DNA from: Paracidovorax anthurii
Lineage (GTDB): Bacteria > Pseudomonadota > Gammaproteobacteria > Burkholderiales > Burkholderiaceae_C
Assembly (NCBI RefSeq): GCF_003269065.1
Contig: NZ_QLTA01000023.1
Coordinates: forward strand, 1-64,000
DNA: 64,000 nt
Direction of reading: 5' to 3'
Every line of letters starts with the position of its first letter. Within the stretch, counting starts at the first letter, position 1. The position numbers were made by a program, and so were the translations under genes. The notes beneath the pieces are model-generated. The model was not told where the DNA came from, made no database searches, and saw nothing but the letters and a program-made list of their open reading frames with translations. This document shows, one piece after another, positions 50,848-59,556 of this stretch.

Positions 50848-53292
50848 TCAAAATGTATTTCGCAGCGTGAGCGAGGCGCTGCGCGGCGCGCCGGGGGTGA
50901 TCCACACGCTGTGGTAGGCGCTGGCGTAGTAGCGCCGGTCGAAGAGGTTGTCCACCTGCAGGGAAAGGCGCCAGTCCCGCGCCGCCTGCCAGTGGGCCAG
51001 CAGGCGCGCGGTGGTGTAGGCCGGCAGGCGCGGCGAGCCCGCGTCGCCCGTGCGCGCGCCCACGTGGGTGAGGCCCAGGCCCACGGAGGCCTCGCCGCCG
51101 TCCGCCAGCGCCCAGTCGCGCGCCAGCAGCACGCTGCCGCTCGCGCGCGGGAACTGCGGCAGCGCCTCGCGCAGCCAGGAGGCGCCGGCCACCACGCGCC
51201 AGGCGGGCGCGATCCGCCCGCTCAGCTCCGCCTCCAGGCCCCGGCTGCGCACGCGGCCTGCCGCAATGCTGTGGTCGGTGTGCTGCGGATCGATCACCAG
51301 CACGTTGCGCTTGACCACGTCGAACACCGCCAGCGAGGCGCCCAGGCGGCCGCCGGCGGGCTGCCATTTCACGCCCGCCTCGCGCGCCAGGCCCTTCTCG
51401 GGGTTGAACGGGGCGCCGTTCGCGTCCACGCCGACGTTGGGCCGCAGCGAAGCCCCCGCGCTCGCGTACACCGCCCAGTCCGCGCGCGGCAGCCAGGTGA
51501 GGCCCGCGCGCGGCGACCACGCGCCCTGCGACTGGCGCTGGGTGGCGCCGACCAGGCGGTTGTCCATCGTCTGGCGGAAGCTGTCGTGGCGCAGCCCCAG
51601 CAGCAGGCGCCAGCGCGGCGCGAGCGCGATCTGGTCCTGCAGGTACAGGCCCTGCCCGCGCTGGCGTTCGCGCGTGGACTGCAGGGTGTCGGTGGTGGCG
51701 GGCAGCACGTCGCGGTAGACCGGGTGGCGCACGTCGATGCCGTAGTCGCGCCAGCCGCCCTCGGGGTTGCGCAGCAGCAGCTGGTCCATGTCGAAGGCGA
51801 ACACCTCCGCGCCCAGCAGCAGCGCGTGGGCGCGCCCGCCGCCGTCGGTGAACTGCCCGCGCAGGTCCCATTGCGCCGACAGGTCGGTGGAGGCGAAGTC
51901 GCGCCAGCGGCGCTGCCGCCAGAGCCAGCCGTTCGCGTCGAGGTCGGCCAGCGCCTCGCCGTAGCCGTGGCCGTAGGTGGTGAAGCCGCGCATGGTGCCG
52001 CGCCGCGCCATCGCGCCGGCGTGCAGCTGCCAGCCGGGCGCGAGGTCGTGCGTGAGCAGCCACTGGTGGGTCTGGTTGACCATCGTGAGGTCGCCGTCGC
52101 CAGGCTCGCCGTAGAACAGCGTGTCCGGCACCGTGCCGGGCACGCCGCCGATGGCCACCACGCCCCGGTCCAGCGGCGCGCGCTGGCGCAGCCATTCGCC
52201 GTCGTAGCGCAGCACCGTGCCGGGTTCGGGCTTCCAGGTGAAGGCCGGCGCCAGCATCTCGCGGCGCGTGCGCACGTGCTCGCGGAAGCTGCCCCGGTCT
52301 TCCGCCACGGCGATCAGGCCCCAGGCCATGCGCGGCGGTTCGTCGGCCTCCGCCGCCGCCAGCGGGCCGCCCAGCTCCAGCACGCCGCGCCGGCCGGCGT
52401 GGCTGGCCAGCGTCCATTCGGCGGCCCGCACCGATTCCCAGGGCGCGGCGCGGGTCACGCTGTTGAGCGTGCCGCCGGGCTCCGAGAAGCCGTAGAGCGC
52501 CGCCATCGGCCCGCGCAGGAACTCGAAGCGCTCCACGTTGGCCGTGTCGCGCGGGGCGTTGAAGCCCCGGTTGGCCTGCATGCCGTTGCGCAGCAGGCTC
52601 ATGCCCGTGTCCTCGTGGCCCGCGAAGCCGCGGATGGCGATGTTGTCCCAGGTGCCGCCGAAGTCGTTCTGCCGCGAGACGCCGGGCACGTAGTCCAGCA
52701 CCTGGTCCAGCCGCGTGGCGCCCAGCGCGCCGATCGTGGCGCGGTCCACGGTGGAGAGCGCCTGCGGCACCTCCAGCGCGGGCACGTCCAGGCGCGTGGC
52801 GGCGTGGGCGGCCGGGCCGCCGGCGGCGCCGGGCGCGGGGCCCTCGGGGCCGTCGGGGCGCAGGGCGGCCACGCGCACCTCGGGCAGCACGGTGGCGTCC
52901 GGGTCGGGCAGGGCGGCTGCGCCCGGTGCGGAGGGCATGCGCCGCAGCACGAAGAGCCCGGGGGAGACCTCCTCGGCCGCCAGCCCCGTGCCCGCCAGCA
53001 GCCGCCCGAGCGCCTGCGCGGCGGAGAAGCGGCCCGCCACGCCGTGTCCCGCGATCCCCTGCAGCCCCTGCGGCAGCGCGCCGTCGGCCTGGATGGTCAC
53101 GCCCGCGCGCGCGGCCAGGGCGGCGAGCTGATCGACCAGCGGGCCGGCGGGAATGTCGAGCGCGGCCGCCGGGGCACCGTCCGGCGGCGCCGCGCCGGCC
53201 GCCGGCAGCAGCCCCGCCGCGAGCAGCCACGATGCGAGGCCGTGCCCCATCGCGCGGCCGTGCCACCGGGCCTGTCGGGCCGCACGCAGCAT
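50848..53292 (-). CDS. TonB-dependent siderophore transducer (FecA-type with STN domain)
   Basis: 814 residues. Signal peptide, STN domain at about 45-120 (ALDIPAGPLVDQLAALAARA ... LLAGTGLAAEEVSPGLFVL), then plug (QVLDYVPGVSRQNDFGG, GFSEPGGTLNSVT) and barrel with terminal Phe. The STN domain contacts FecR, so ligand binding can activate the adjacent FecI. It starts 4 bases after the fecR stop. The substrate is unknown. Confidence 0.92.
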   Translation of the reverse strand: MLRAARQARWHGRAMGHGLASWLLAAGLLPAAGAAPPDGAPAAALDIPAGPLVDQLAALAARAGVTIQADGALPQGLQGIAGHGVAGRFSAAQALGRLLAGTGLAAEEVSPGLFVLRRMPSAPGAAALPDPDATVLPEVRVAALRPDGPEGPAPGAAGGPAAHAATRLDVPALEVPQALSTVDRATIGALGATRLDQVLDYVPGVSRQNDFGGTWDNIAIRGFAGHEDTGMSLLRNGMQANRGFNAPRDTANVERFEFLRGPMAALYGFSEPGGTLNSVTRAAPWESVRAAEWTLASHAGRRGVLELGGPLAAAEADEPPRMAWGLIAVAEDRGSFREHVRTRREMLAPAFTWKPEPGTVLRYDGEWLRQRAPLDRGVVAIGGVPGTVPDTLFYGEPGDGDLTMVNQTHQWLLTHDLAPGWQLHAGAMARRGTMRGFTTYGHGYGEALADLDANGWLWRQRRWRDFASTDLSAQWDLRGQFTDGGGRAHALLLGAEVFAFDMDQLLLRNPEGGWRDYGIDVRHPVYRDVLPATTDTLQSTRERQRGQGLYLQDQIALAPRWRLLLGLRHDSFRQTMDNRLVGATQRQSQGAWSPRAGLTWLPRADWAVYASAGASLRPNVGVDANGAPFNPEKGLAREAGVKWQPAGGRLGASLAVFDVVKRNVLVIDPQHTDHSIAAGRVRSRGLEAELSGRIAPAWRVVAGASWLREALPQFPRASGSVLLARDWALADGGEASVGLGLTHVGARTGDAGSPRLPAYTTARLLAHWQAARDWRLSLQVDNLFDRRYYASAYHSVWITPGAPRSASLTLRNTF

Positions 53293-53296
53293 GCCG

Positions 53297-54304
53297 TCAG
53301 GCCCCGCTGCCGGCGGGCAGCACCCGCGCCCAGTAGCGCGTGCGCCAGAGCACGCGCACGGGCAGCGAGCGGGGCAGCGCCTCCAGCACCGCGTCGCCCT
53401 GGTCGATCTGGAACGCGCCCGTGACGGGCAGCCCGGCCACGGCGGGATCGCACTGCACCCAGCCGTGGCGGTAGCGCGCCAGCTCGGCCAGGAAGTCGCC
53501 CAGCGGCTGGCCGCGCGCCACCAGCAGGCCTTCCGACCAGCGGCCCGCGAAGGGGTCCGCCGGCCCGGCCGCGCCGAGGTGGCCGGGGCCGAAGGCCAGG
53601 GCCTGGCCGGCGTCCACGCGCGCGTCCAGGCCCTGGCCGGTGCGCAGGGCCACGGCGCCGGCCTGCATGGTCACGCGGCAGTCCGCGCCGTCCAGCGCCC
53701 GCGCCAGGAAGTGCGCGGGCGGCAGGGGCGGCGCGTCCAGGGCCTGCAGCGTGCCGGCCGCGGTGTGCAGCGCCAGGGGCTGGGGCCCGGGCGTCGTGCC
53801 CGCGAGCAGCCGCACTTCGCCGCGCAGCAGGCGCACGCTGCGCTCCCCGGGGCCGAAGGCCAGGGCCACGGCGGTATCGGTGTCGAGCCACAGCCGCGAG
53901 CCGTCGGGCAGCGCGGCCTCCCGGCGCTCGCCCACGCCCGTGCGCAGGTCCGCCGCCCAGGCCGTGCCGGCCTCGCGCCAGGCCAGGTGCGCCACCGGCA
54001 GCGCCAGGGCCAGGCCGCCCAGGGCGCGCAGCGCGCGGCGGCGGCCCGGGGCATCGGGGCGGCCCAGCACGGCGCGCGCCAGCGTGGGGGGCACCAGGCC
54101 CAGTTGCTCCTGCATGCGCCGGGCGCGCTGCCAGGCCTGTTCGTGGTCGGGATGGGCCGCGCGCCAGCGCTCGAACGCGGCGTGGTCCTGTGCGCTGGCG
54201 TGTCCCGCGTGCAGGCGCGCCAGCCAGCGCGCGGCCTCGCGCACGGCGGCCCGGCTGGGCGGCGCGCCGCCGTCCGCCCCGGTCAGTCCGCCGCCAGGAT
54301 GCAT
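53297..54304 (-). CDS. fecR: FecR-type anti-sigma/sensor protein
   Basis: 335 residues from the ATG at 54304, overlapping fecI by 22 bases. N-terminal cytosolic DUF4880-like domain (EAARWLARLHAGHASAQDHA, then AFERWRAAHPDHEQAWQRA), one membrane helix (ALRALGGLALALPVAHLA), then the periplasmic FecR domain (GERREAALPDGSRLWLDTDT, RSVRLLRGEVRLLAG) and an STN-like C-terminus. It transmits the outer-membrane receptor signal to FecI. Confidence 0.92.
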   Translation of the reverse strand: MHPGGGLTGADGGAPPSRAAVREAARWLARLHAGHASAQDHAAFERWRAAHPDHEQAWQRARRMQEQLGLVPPTLARAVLGRPDAPGRRRALRALGGLALALPVAHLAWREAGTAWAADLRTGVGERREAALPDGSRLWLDTDTAVALAFGPGERSVRLLRGEVRLLAGTTPGPQPLALHTAAGTLQALDAPPLPPAHFLARALDGADCRVTMQAGAVALRTGQGLDARVDAGQALAFGPGHLGAAGPADPFAGRWSEGLLVARGQPLGDFLAELARYRHGWVQCDPAVAGLPVTGAFQIDQGDAVLEALPRSLPVRVLWRTRYWARVLPAGSGA

Positions 54305-54831
54305 GCCTCGAACGCCTGGGCCATGTAGCGCTTCACGCTGCGCTCGGTCACGCCGAGCTCGGCGGCGATGGCGGCGTAGTCCAGGCCCTCGACCTGCGAG
54401 AGCAGGAACGCGTGCCGCGCCCGCTCCGGCAGGCCCGCCAGCGCCGCGTCGAGCCGGTGCAGCGCCTCGCGCGCCATGGCGTGCCGCTCGGCCGAGGGCC
54501 ACTCGGCGGGCGGCAGCGCGGCCAGCGCATCCAGCCAGGCCCGCTCCAGCGACAGGCGGCGGAAGTGGTTGGCCACCAGCCGCCCGGCCACCGTCGCGAG
54601 GAAGGCGCGCGGCTCGCGGGGGGCCTGCGCGGCGGCCTCGCCCGCGCCGCGCAGGCGGTGCGAGAGCAGGCGTACGAAGGTGTCCTGCGCCAGGTCCGCC
54701 GCCTGCTGCGGGCAGCCCAGCCGGCCGCGCAGCCAGCCCTGCAGCCAGCCGTGGTGATCCCCGTACAGGCGGCCGAGATCGTCCACGGCGGCGGGTGCGG
54801 AAGCGGCGGTCAGGACGGACGCGGAAGCCAC
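54283..54831 (-). CDS. fecI: FecI-type ECF sigma factor
   Basis: 182 residues from the GTG at 54831. Sigma-2 (LYGDHHGWLQGWLRGRLG, AADLAQDTFVRLL) and sigma-4 (LPERARHAFLLSQVEGLDYA, then AIAAELGVTERSVKRYM) regions are complete. The frame stays open to a TTG at 54930, but that codon lies inside the Fur box, so a downstream start is more likely; GTG at 54786 is an alternative. It probably directs transcription of the linked receptor genes. Confidence 0.88.
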   Translation of the reverse strand: MASASVLTAASAPAAVDDLGRLYGDHHGWLQGWLRGRLGCPQQAADLAQDTFVRLLSHRLRGAGEAAAQAPREPRAFLATVAGRLVANHFRRLSLERAWLDALAALPPAEWPSAERHAMAREALHRLDAALAGLPERARHAFLLSQVEGLDYAAIAAELGVTERSVKRYMAQAFEACILAAD

Positions 54832-54926
54832 GGGAGGTTGCGATGGAAAAGGGCGGCGGGCCCGGTGCGGCCGCAGGGGCCCCGGCCATGGCGCGCCGGG
54901 CCGGGGCCCGCGCCAGCCAAACAGAT

Positions 54927-54945
54927 GCAAATGACTCGCATTATC
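54927..54945 (-). promoter_or_regulatory. Fur box upstream of fecI
   Basis: GATAATGCGAGTCATTTGC on the minus strand matches 14 of 19 positions of the Fur consensus, including all of GATAATG. It is 96 bases before the chosen fecI start, implying iron repression of the fecI-fecR-receptor series. Confidence 0.7.
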
Positions 54946-55251
54946 CCATGTATGAATCCGGCAGGGGGCGGGGCCTGCGGCGCGGTGGAGGGGTGTTTGC
55001 TATTGAAAACATAGCTGCTCATGCAGTGTTTTCGGCGACATGGAGGGGTTTTCGTTCGGGAAATGGCCTGCGGGGTCGCGCGTGCGGGCCTGGCCGGTGG
55101 GGGTGGCCGCGGGCGATCGGGGACAATACCGGCTGGTTCCAGACCTCCCGCGCGTGTCCGTCTGCCATCTCCCGCAGGCCGCCACGCGCTGTTTTTTTGC
55201 CCTTTCCCCCTTTTTTCGCCACGCGCCGGCCCCGGGCCGGCCTCCATCGCC
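54946..55251. other. 306-base intergenic stretch between fecI promoter and ABC transporter
   Basis: It contains the divergent promoter region, one 49-nt repeat (54999-55047) and GC-rich sequence up to the substrate-binding protein gene. No credible gene seen on either strand. Confidence 0.6.
54999..55047 (+). repeat. 49-nt dispersed intergenic element, copy 7
   Basis: GCTATTGAAAACATAGC (perfect GCTAT/ATAGC), spacer TGCTCATGCAGTGTTTT, CGGCGACATGGAGGG. In this copy GAAAACA...CTGC can also pair with GCAG.TGTTTTC across the spacer, giving an alternative longer hairpin. Confidence 0.82.
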
Positions 55252-56061
55252 ATGAAGAAGATCGCCGCCGTCCTGTTGATGTCCCTGGGTGCCCTGCTTG
55301 CCGGTTGCGGCAAGAACGAAAGCGCCCAGCCCGCCCCCGCCGCCGCGCCCGCCACGCCCCCCGCCGCCGCCGTCACCCGGATCGTGGTCGGCCTGGACGA
55401 CAACTTCCCGCCCATGGGCTTTCGCGACGAGAAGAACCAGCTCGTGGGCTTCGACATCGACATGGCCCGCGAGGCCGCCAAGCGCATGGGCGTGGAGGTG
55501 GAGTTCAAGCCCATCGACTGGAGCGCCAAGGAGGCCGAACTCTCCGGCAAGCGCGTGGACGCGCTCTGGAACGGCCTGACCATCACCGAGGAGCGCAAGC
55601 AGAACATCGCCTTCACCGCGCCCTACATGGAGAACCACCAGATCATCGTCGTGGCCGCCAAGGCCGCGATCAAGACCAAGGCCGACCTCGCCGGCAAGGT
55701 CGTGGGCGCGCAGGAGGGCAGCAGCGCCGTCGATGCGGTCAAGAAGGACGACGCCGTGTTCAAGTCGTTCAAGGAGTTCAAGACCTTCGGCGACAACGTG
55801 ACGGCGCTCATGGACCTCTCCACCGGCCGCCTGGAGGCCGTGGTGGTCGATGAGGTGGTGGGCCGCTACTACGTCGCCAAGAAGCCGCAGGACTACGCCG
55901 TGCTCGACGAGCACTTCGGCACCGAGGAATACGGCGTGGGCGTGCGCAAGGACGACGCCGAACTGCAGGGCCGCATCGACAAGGCCCTGGCCGCGATGAA
56001 GCAGGATGGCGCCGCCGCGACCATCGCCACGCAGTGGTTTGGCAAGAACATCATCAAATAA
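55252..56061 (+). CDS. Polar amino acid ABC transporter substrate-binding lipoprotein
   Basis: 269 residues: lipoprotein signal (SLGALLAGCGKNES), Ala/Pro linker, then an SBP_bac_3 domain (VGLDDNFPPMGFRDEKNQLV, FDIDMAREAAKRMG, NGLTITEERKQNIAFTAPYM). It binds a polar amino acid in the periplasm; specificity is not evident. First gene of the transporter set, separated from the permease by a 185-base gap with hairpins. Confidence 0.92.
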   Translation: MKKIAAVLLMSLGALLAGCGKNESAQPAPAAAPATPPAAAVTRIVVGLDDNFPPMGFRDEKNQLVGFDIDMAREAAKRMGVEVEFKPIDWSAKEAELSGKRVDALWNGLTITEERKQNIAFTAPYMENHQIIVVAAKAAIKTKADLAGKVVGAQEGSSAVDAVKKDDAVFKSFKEFKTFGDNVTALMDLSTGRLEAVVVDEVVGRYYVAKKPQDYAVLDEHFGTEEYGVGVRKDDAELQGRIDKALAAMKQDGAAATIATQWFGKNIIK

Positions 56062-56067
56062 CTTCGG

Positions 56068-56215
56068 CGCATCCCCCTGAGCGGCTGCGCCGCTTCCCCC
56101 TTCTCTCGCGCTGGCGCGCGGGAAGGGGGACACCGCCAGCGCGGCGGGGCGGCCCTTGCGCGGCGGTTGCTGGTCTGGGCCGCGCCGGTTGCCGAGGCCC
56201 TGGGCCTTGCCGGCC
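56068..56215. repeat. Hairpin-rich intergenic element inside the amino acid ABC operon
   Basis: Contains GCGGC-tgc-GCCGC (56081-56093), then CCCCCTTC (56096-56103) paired with GAAGGGGG (56122-56129), followed by a GC-rich tail with further internal repeats. Stable structures between a substrate-binding gene and its permease often hold back transcription or protect the upstream mRNA, giving excess binding protein. Confidence 0.6.
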
Positions 56216-56246
56216 GCAGTCGTTTAGCCACGGATTTTCGTAGCAG

Positions 56247-56900
56247 ATGGATTACGTTCTTTCACTTCTGGGGCCGCTCGCGCAGGGCGCTGCGGTCACG
56301 CTGAAGCTCTTCGCGATCACGCTGGCGCTGGCGGTGCCGCTGGGCCTGGCGCTGGCGCTCGCGCGCGTGTCGCGCTGGGGGCTGCTGTCGGGGCTGGTCA
56401 ACGGGTACATCTGGCTCATGCGCGGCACGCCGCTCATGCTGCAGATGCTGTTCATCTACTTCGCGCTGCCGTTCGTGCCGGTGATCGGGGTGCGGCTGCC
56501 GGATTTCCCGGCCGCGATGGTGGCCTTCGCGCTGAACTACGCGGCGTATTTCGCCGAAATCTTTCGCGCCGGCATCCAGTCGATCGATCGCGGCCAGTAC
56601 GAGGCGGCCAAGGTGCTGGGCATGACCTACGGCCAGACCATGCGCCGCATCGTGCTGCCGCAGATGGTGCGCCGCATCCTGCCGCCCATGAGCAACGAGA
56701 CCATCACCCTGGTCAAGGACACCTCGCTCATCTACGTGCTGGCGCTCAACGACCTGCTGCGCGCCGCGCGCGGCATCGTGCAGCGCGACTTCACGACCAC
56801 GCCGTTCATCGTGGCCGCCGCCTTCTACCTCGTGATGACCCTGGTGCTCACCTGGGTCTTCCAGCGCCTGGAGCAACGCTATGCCCGCCACGACGCCTGA
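56247..56900 (+). CDS. Polar amino acid ABC transporter permease
   Basis: 217 residues, five or six membrane segments; HisM/GlnP family with NYAAYFAEIFRAGIQSIDRG and the EAA loop EAAKVLGMTYGQTMRRIVLP. Forms the inner-membrane channel with the ATPase encoded next, which overlaps its end by 20 bases. Confidence 0.94.
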   Translation: MDYVLSLLGPLAQGAAVTLKLFAITLALAVPLGLALALARVSRWGLLSGLVNGYIWLMRGTPLMLQMLFIYFALPFVPVIGVRLPDFPAAMVAFALNYAAYFAEIFRAGIQSIDRGQYEAAKVLGMTYGQTMRRIVLPQMVRRILPPMSNETITLVKDTSLIYVLALNDLLRAARGIVQRDFTTTPFIVAAAFYLVMTLVLTWVFQRLEQRYARHDA

Positions 56901-57693
56901 CGCCCCCTCCCGCGCCGCCGCCGCCGACGTCGCTACGCCGATGATCGAGGCGCGCGGCCTGCACAAGGCCTTCGGCGGCGTGCCGGTGCTGCGCGACGTG
57001 TCGCTCACGCTCGGGCGCGGCGAGACCGTGGCCGTGATCGGCCCCTCGGGCTCGGGCAAGAGCACCTTCCTGCGCTGTCTGAACCACCTGGAGACCATCG
57101 ACCGCGGCCACATCGCCATCGAGGGCGAGACGCTCGCCACCACCGACGCGGGCGGGCGCTGCCGCTACGTGCCCGATGCCGAGGTGCGCCGCATCGGCCG
57201 CCGCATGGGCATGGTGTTCCAGTCGTTCAACCTGTTCCCGCACCTCACCGTGCTGGAGAACGTCATCGAGGCGCCGATGGTGGTCAAGGGCCTGGCGCGC
57301 CCGGCCATCGTGCCGCGCGCCCGGGCGCTGCTGGAGAAAGTCGGCCTGCTGGAGAAGCAGGACAGCTACCCCGGGCGCCTCTCGGGCGGGCAGAAGCAGC
57401 GCGTGGCCATCGCGCGCGCGCTGGCCATGGAGCCGGACATCCTGCTCTTCGACGAGCCCACCTCGGCGCTCGACCCCGAGCTGACCGGCGAGGTGCTGCG
57501 CACCATGCGCGCGCTGGCCCGGGAGCGCATGACCATGCTGGTGGTCACGCACGAGATGGGCTTCGCCCGCGAGGTGGCGAACCGCGTGGTGTTCATGGAC
57601 CGGGGCGAGATCATCGAGGCCGCGCCCGCGGCCGAGTTCTTCGCGAATCCGCAACATGCGCGAACGCAGGCATTCCTTCGCAGCATGCTCTGA
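56881..57693 (+). CDS. Polar amino acid ABC transporter ATPase
   Basis: 270 residues. Walker A GPSGSGKSTFL, signature LSGGQKQRVAIARALA, Walker B LLFDEPTSALD, H-loop VVTHEMGFAREV. The last of the three transporter genes; drives uptake by hydrolysing ATP. Confidence 0.95.
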   Translation: MPATTPDAPSRAAAADVATPMIEARGLHKAFGGVPVLRDVSLTLGRGETVAVIGPSGSGKSTFLRCLNHLETIDRGHIAIEGETLATTDAGGRCRYVPDAEVRRIGRRMGMVFQSFNLFPHLTVLENVIEAPMVVKGLARPAIVPRARALLEKVGLLEKQDSYPGRLSGGQKQRVAIARALAMEPDILLFDEPTSALDPELTGEVLRTMRALARERMTMLVVTHEMGFAREVANRVVFMDRGEIIEAAPAAEFFANPQHARTQAFLRSML

Positions 57694-57735
57694 GGCGCGG
57701 CGTGCGCGCTTGCAGAATCCAGGCCAAATGCCGCG

Positions 57736-57780
57736 CTCTACCATGAAACATCGGAGTCGGATGCTCCTGGAAAAATAGCG
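57736..57780 (-). repeat. Degenerate eighth copy of the 49-nt element
   Basis: Minus strand GCTATTTTTCCAGGAGC and a 17-nt spacer, but the next block lacks CGGCGA and begins CATGG. Probably a decayed copy; chance similarity cannot be excluded. Confidence 0.35.
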
Positions 57781-57899
57781 ATATGCCGCCTGTGGCAATA
57801 GCAAACATCCATGCATGTATGTTTGCGTTACCATCGCTCGCCACGGCCAACGGTCCCTGCCGTGACAATCACGCCTTCTCCTGTCCTCGAAACCTCCGC

Positions 57900-58718
57900 A
57901 TGCCCGAGCCCGCCCCCCTGGTCGAACTGCGCAACGTCACGTTCTCGTACGGCGAGCGTCCGATCCTGCGCGACGTGTCGCTCGCCATCCCGCGCGGCAA
58001 GGTGACCGCGCTCATGGGGGCGTCGGGCGGCGGCAAGACCACGGTGCTGCGCCTCATCGGCGGCCAGCAGGTGGCGCAGCAGGGCGAGGTGCTGTTCGAT
58101 GGGCAGGACGTGGCCCGCATGGACGCCACCCGGCTCTACGCCGCGCGCCGCCGCATGGGCATGCTGTTCCAGTTCGGGGCGCTGTTCACCGACATGAGCG
58201 TGTTCGAGAACGTGGCCTTCCCGCTGCGCGAGCACACCGATCTCCCGGAGGAGCTGGTGCGCGACATCGTGCTCATGAAGCTCCACGCCGTGGGCCTGCG
58301 CGGCGCGCGCGACCTCATGCCCAGCCAGGTCTCCGGCGGCATGGCGCGGCGCGTGGCGCTGGCGCGGGCCATCGCGCTCGACCCCGAACTGATCCTCTAC
58401 GACGAGCCCTTCGCGGGGCTGGACCCGATCTCGCTGGGCACGGCCGCCCAGCTCATCCGCCAGCTCAACGACGCCATGGGCCTCACCACGCTCGTGGTCT
58501 CGCACGACGTGGAGGAAACCTTCCGCGTGGCCGACCACGTGGTCATCCTGGGCCCGGGCGTCGTCGCCGCGCAGGGCACGCCCGACGAAGTGCGTGCCAG
58601 CACCGACCCGCTGGTGCACCAGTTCGTGCACGCGCTGCCCACCGGGCCCGTGCCCTTCCACCATCCCGGCCCCACGGTGGCCGACGATTTCGGGCCGCTG
58701 GGCGGAGGTGCGCGATGA
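57900..58718 (+). CDS. mlaF: Phospholipid ABC transporter ATP-binding protein
   Basis: 272 residues from the ATG at 57900. Walker A GASGGGKTTVLRLIGG, signature QVSGGMARRVALARAI, Walker B LILYDEPFAGLDPI, H-loop VVSHDVEETFRVADH. The VSGGM(A)RR signature and Q-loop QFGALFTDMSVFENV are Mla-type. First gene of the mlaFEDACB operon that moves phospholipids between outer and inner membranes to keep outer-membrane asymmetry. Confidence 0.95.
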   Translation: MPEPAPLVELRNVTFSYGERPILRDVSLAIPRGKVTALMGASGGGKTTVLRLIGGQQVAQQGEVLFDGQDVARMDATRLYAARRRMGMLFQFGALFTDMSVFENVAFPLREHTDLPEELVRDIVLMKLHAVGLRGARDLMPSQVSGGMARRVALARAIALDPELILYDEPFAGLDPISLGTAAQLIRQLNDAMGLTTLVVSHDVEETFRVADHVVILGPGVVAAQGTPDEVRASTDPLVHQFVHALPTGPVPFHHPGPTVADDFGPLGGGAR

Positions 58719-59497
58719 GCTGGTGGAAACCTTCCGACGTCGGCTTCGCCACGCGCAGCCTGTTCGCGGACATCGGCCGCGCCGCGCGGCTGTTCGCGCG
58801 CCTCGTGGGCCTGCTCGGCCCCACGCTGCAGCGCTTCCGGCTGGTGAGCGACCAGCTGCATTTCCTGGGCAACTACTCGCTGTCCATCATCGCCGTCTCG
58901 GGGCTCTTCGTGGGCTTCGTGCTGGGGCTGCAGGGCTACTACACGCTGCAGCGCTACGGCTCCTCCCAGGCCCTGGGCCTGCTCGTGGCGCTGTCGCTGG
59001 TGCGCGAGCTGGGGCCCGTGGTCTCGGCGCTGCTCTTCGCGGGCCGCGCGGGCACCTCGCTCACGGCCGAGATCGGCCTCATGCGCGCGGGCGAGCAGCT
59101 CTCGGCCATGGAGATGATGGCGGTCGATCCCGTGCGCCGCATCCTCGCGCCGCGCTTCTGGGCGGGCGTGATCGCCATGCCGCTGCTCGCGGCCGTGTTC
59201 AGCGCCGTGGGCGTGATCGGCGGCTGGATCGTCGGCGTGGTCATGCTGGGCGTGGACGCCGGCGCCTTCTGGGGCCAGATGCAGAGCGGCGTCGATGTGT
59301 GGGCCGACGTGGGCAACGGCGTGCTCAAGAGCTTCGTCTTCGGCGTCACCGTCACCTTCCTCGCGCTCCTGCAGGGGTTTGTCGCCAAGCCCACGCCCGA
59401 GGGCGTGTCGCGCGCCACCACGCGCACAGTGGTCATGGCCTCGCTCGCGGTGCTGGGGCTGGATTTCCTGCTCACCGCCTGGATGTTCAGCATCTGA
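58715..59497 (+). CDS. mlaE: Phospholipid ABC transporter permease
   Basis: 260 residues, overlapping mlaF by 4 bases. MlaE-family membrane protein with SGLFVGFVLGLQGYYTLQRY, LVRELGPVVSALLFAGRAG and SLTAEIGLMRAGEQLSAME. Forms the channel with MlaD. Confidence 0.95.
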   Translation: MSWWKPSDVGFATRSLFADIGRAARLFARLVGLLGPTLQRFRLVSDQLHFLGNYSLSIIAVSGLFVGFVLGLQGYYTLQRYGSSQALGLLVALSLVRELGPVVSALLFAGRAGTSLTAEIGLMRAGEQLSAMEMMAVDPVRRILAPRFWAGVIAMPLLAAVFSAVGVIGGWIVGVVMLGVDAGAFWGQMQSGVDVWADVGNGVLKSFVFGVTVTFLALLQGFVAKPTPEGVSRATTRTVVMASLAVLGLDFLLTAWMFSI

Positions 59498-59556
59498 GGC
59501 GCCTCCATCCGGCACCCACTGCGCAAGAACCACAGAGAGATTGAGAGAAATACACC

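Noticed and set aside
50201-53266. Long alternative frame through the second TonB receptor
   Set aside because: Arg/Ala/Gly-rich low-complexity product; the receptor frame has a signal peptide, plug motifs and a terminal Phe.
54831-54930. FecI N-terminal extension from TTG at 54930
   Set aside because: The extension is Pro/Arg-rich, unlike FecI proteins, and its start codon lies within the Fur box.
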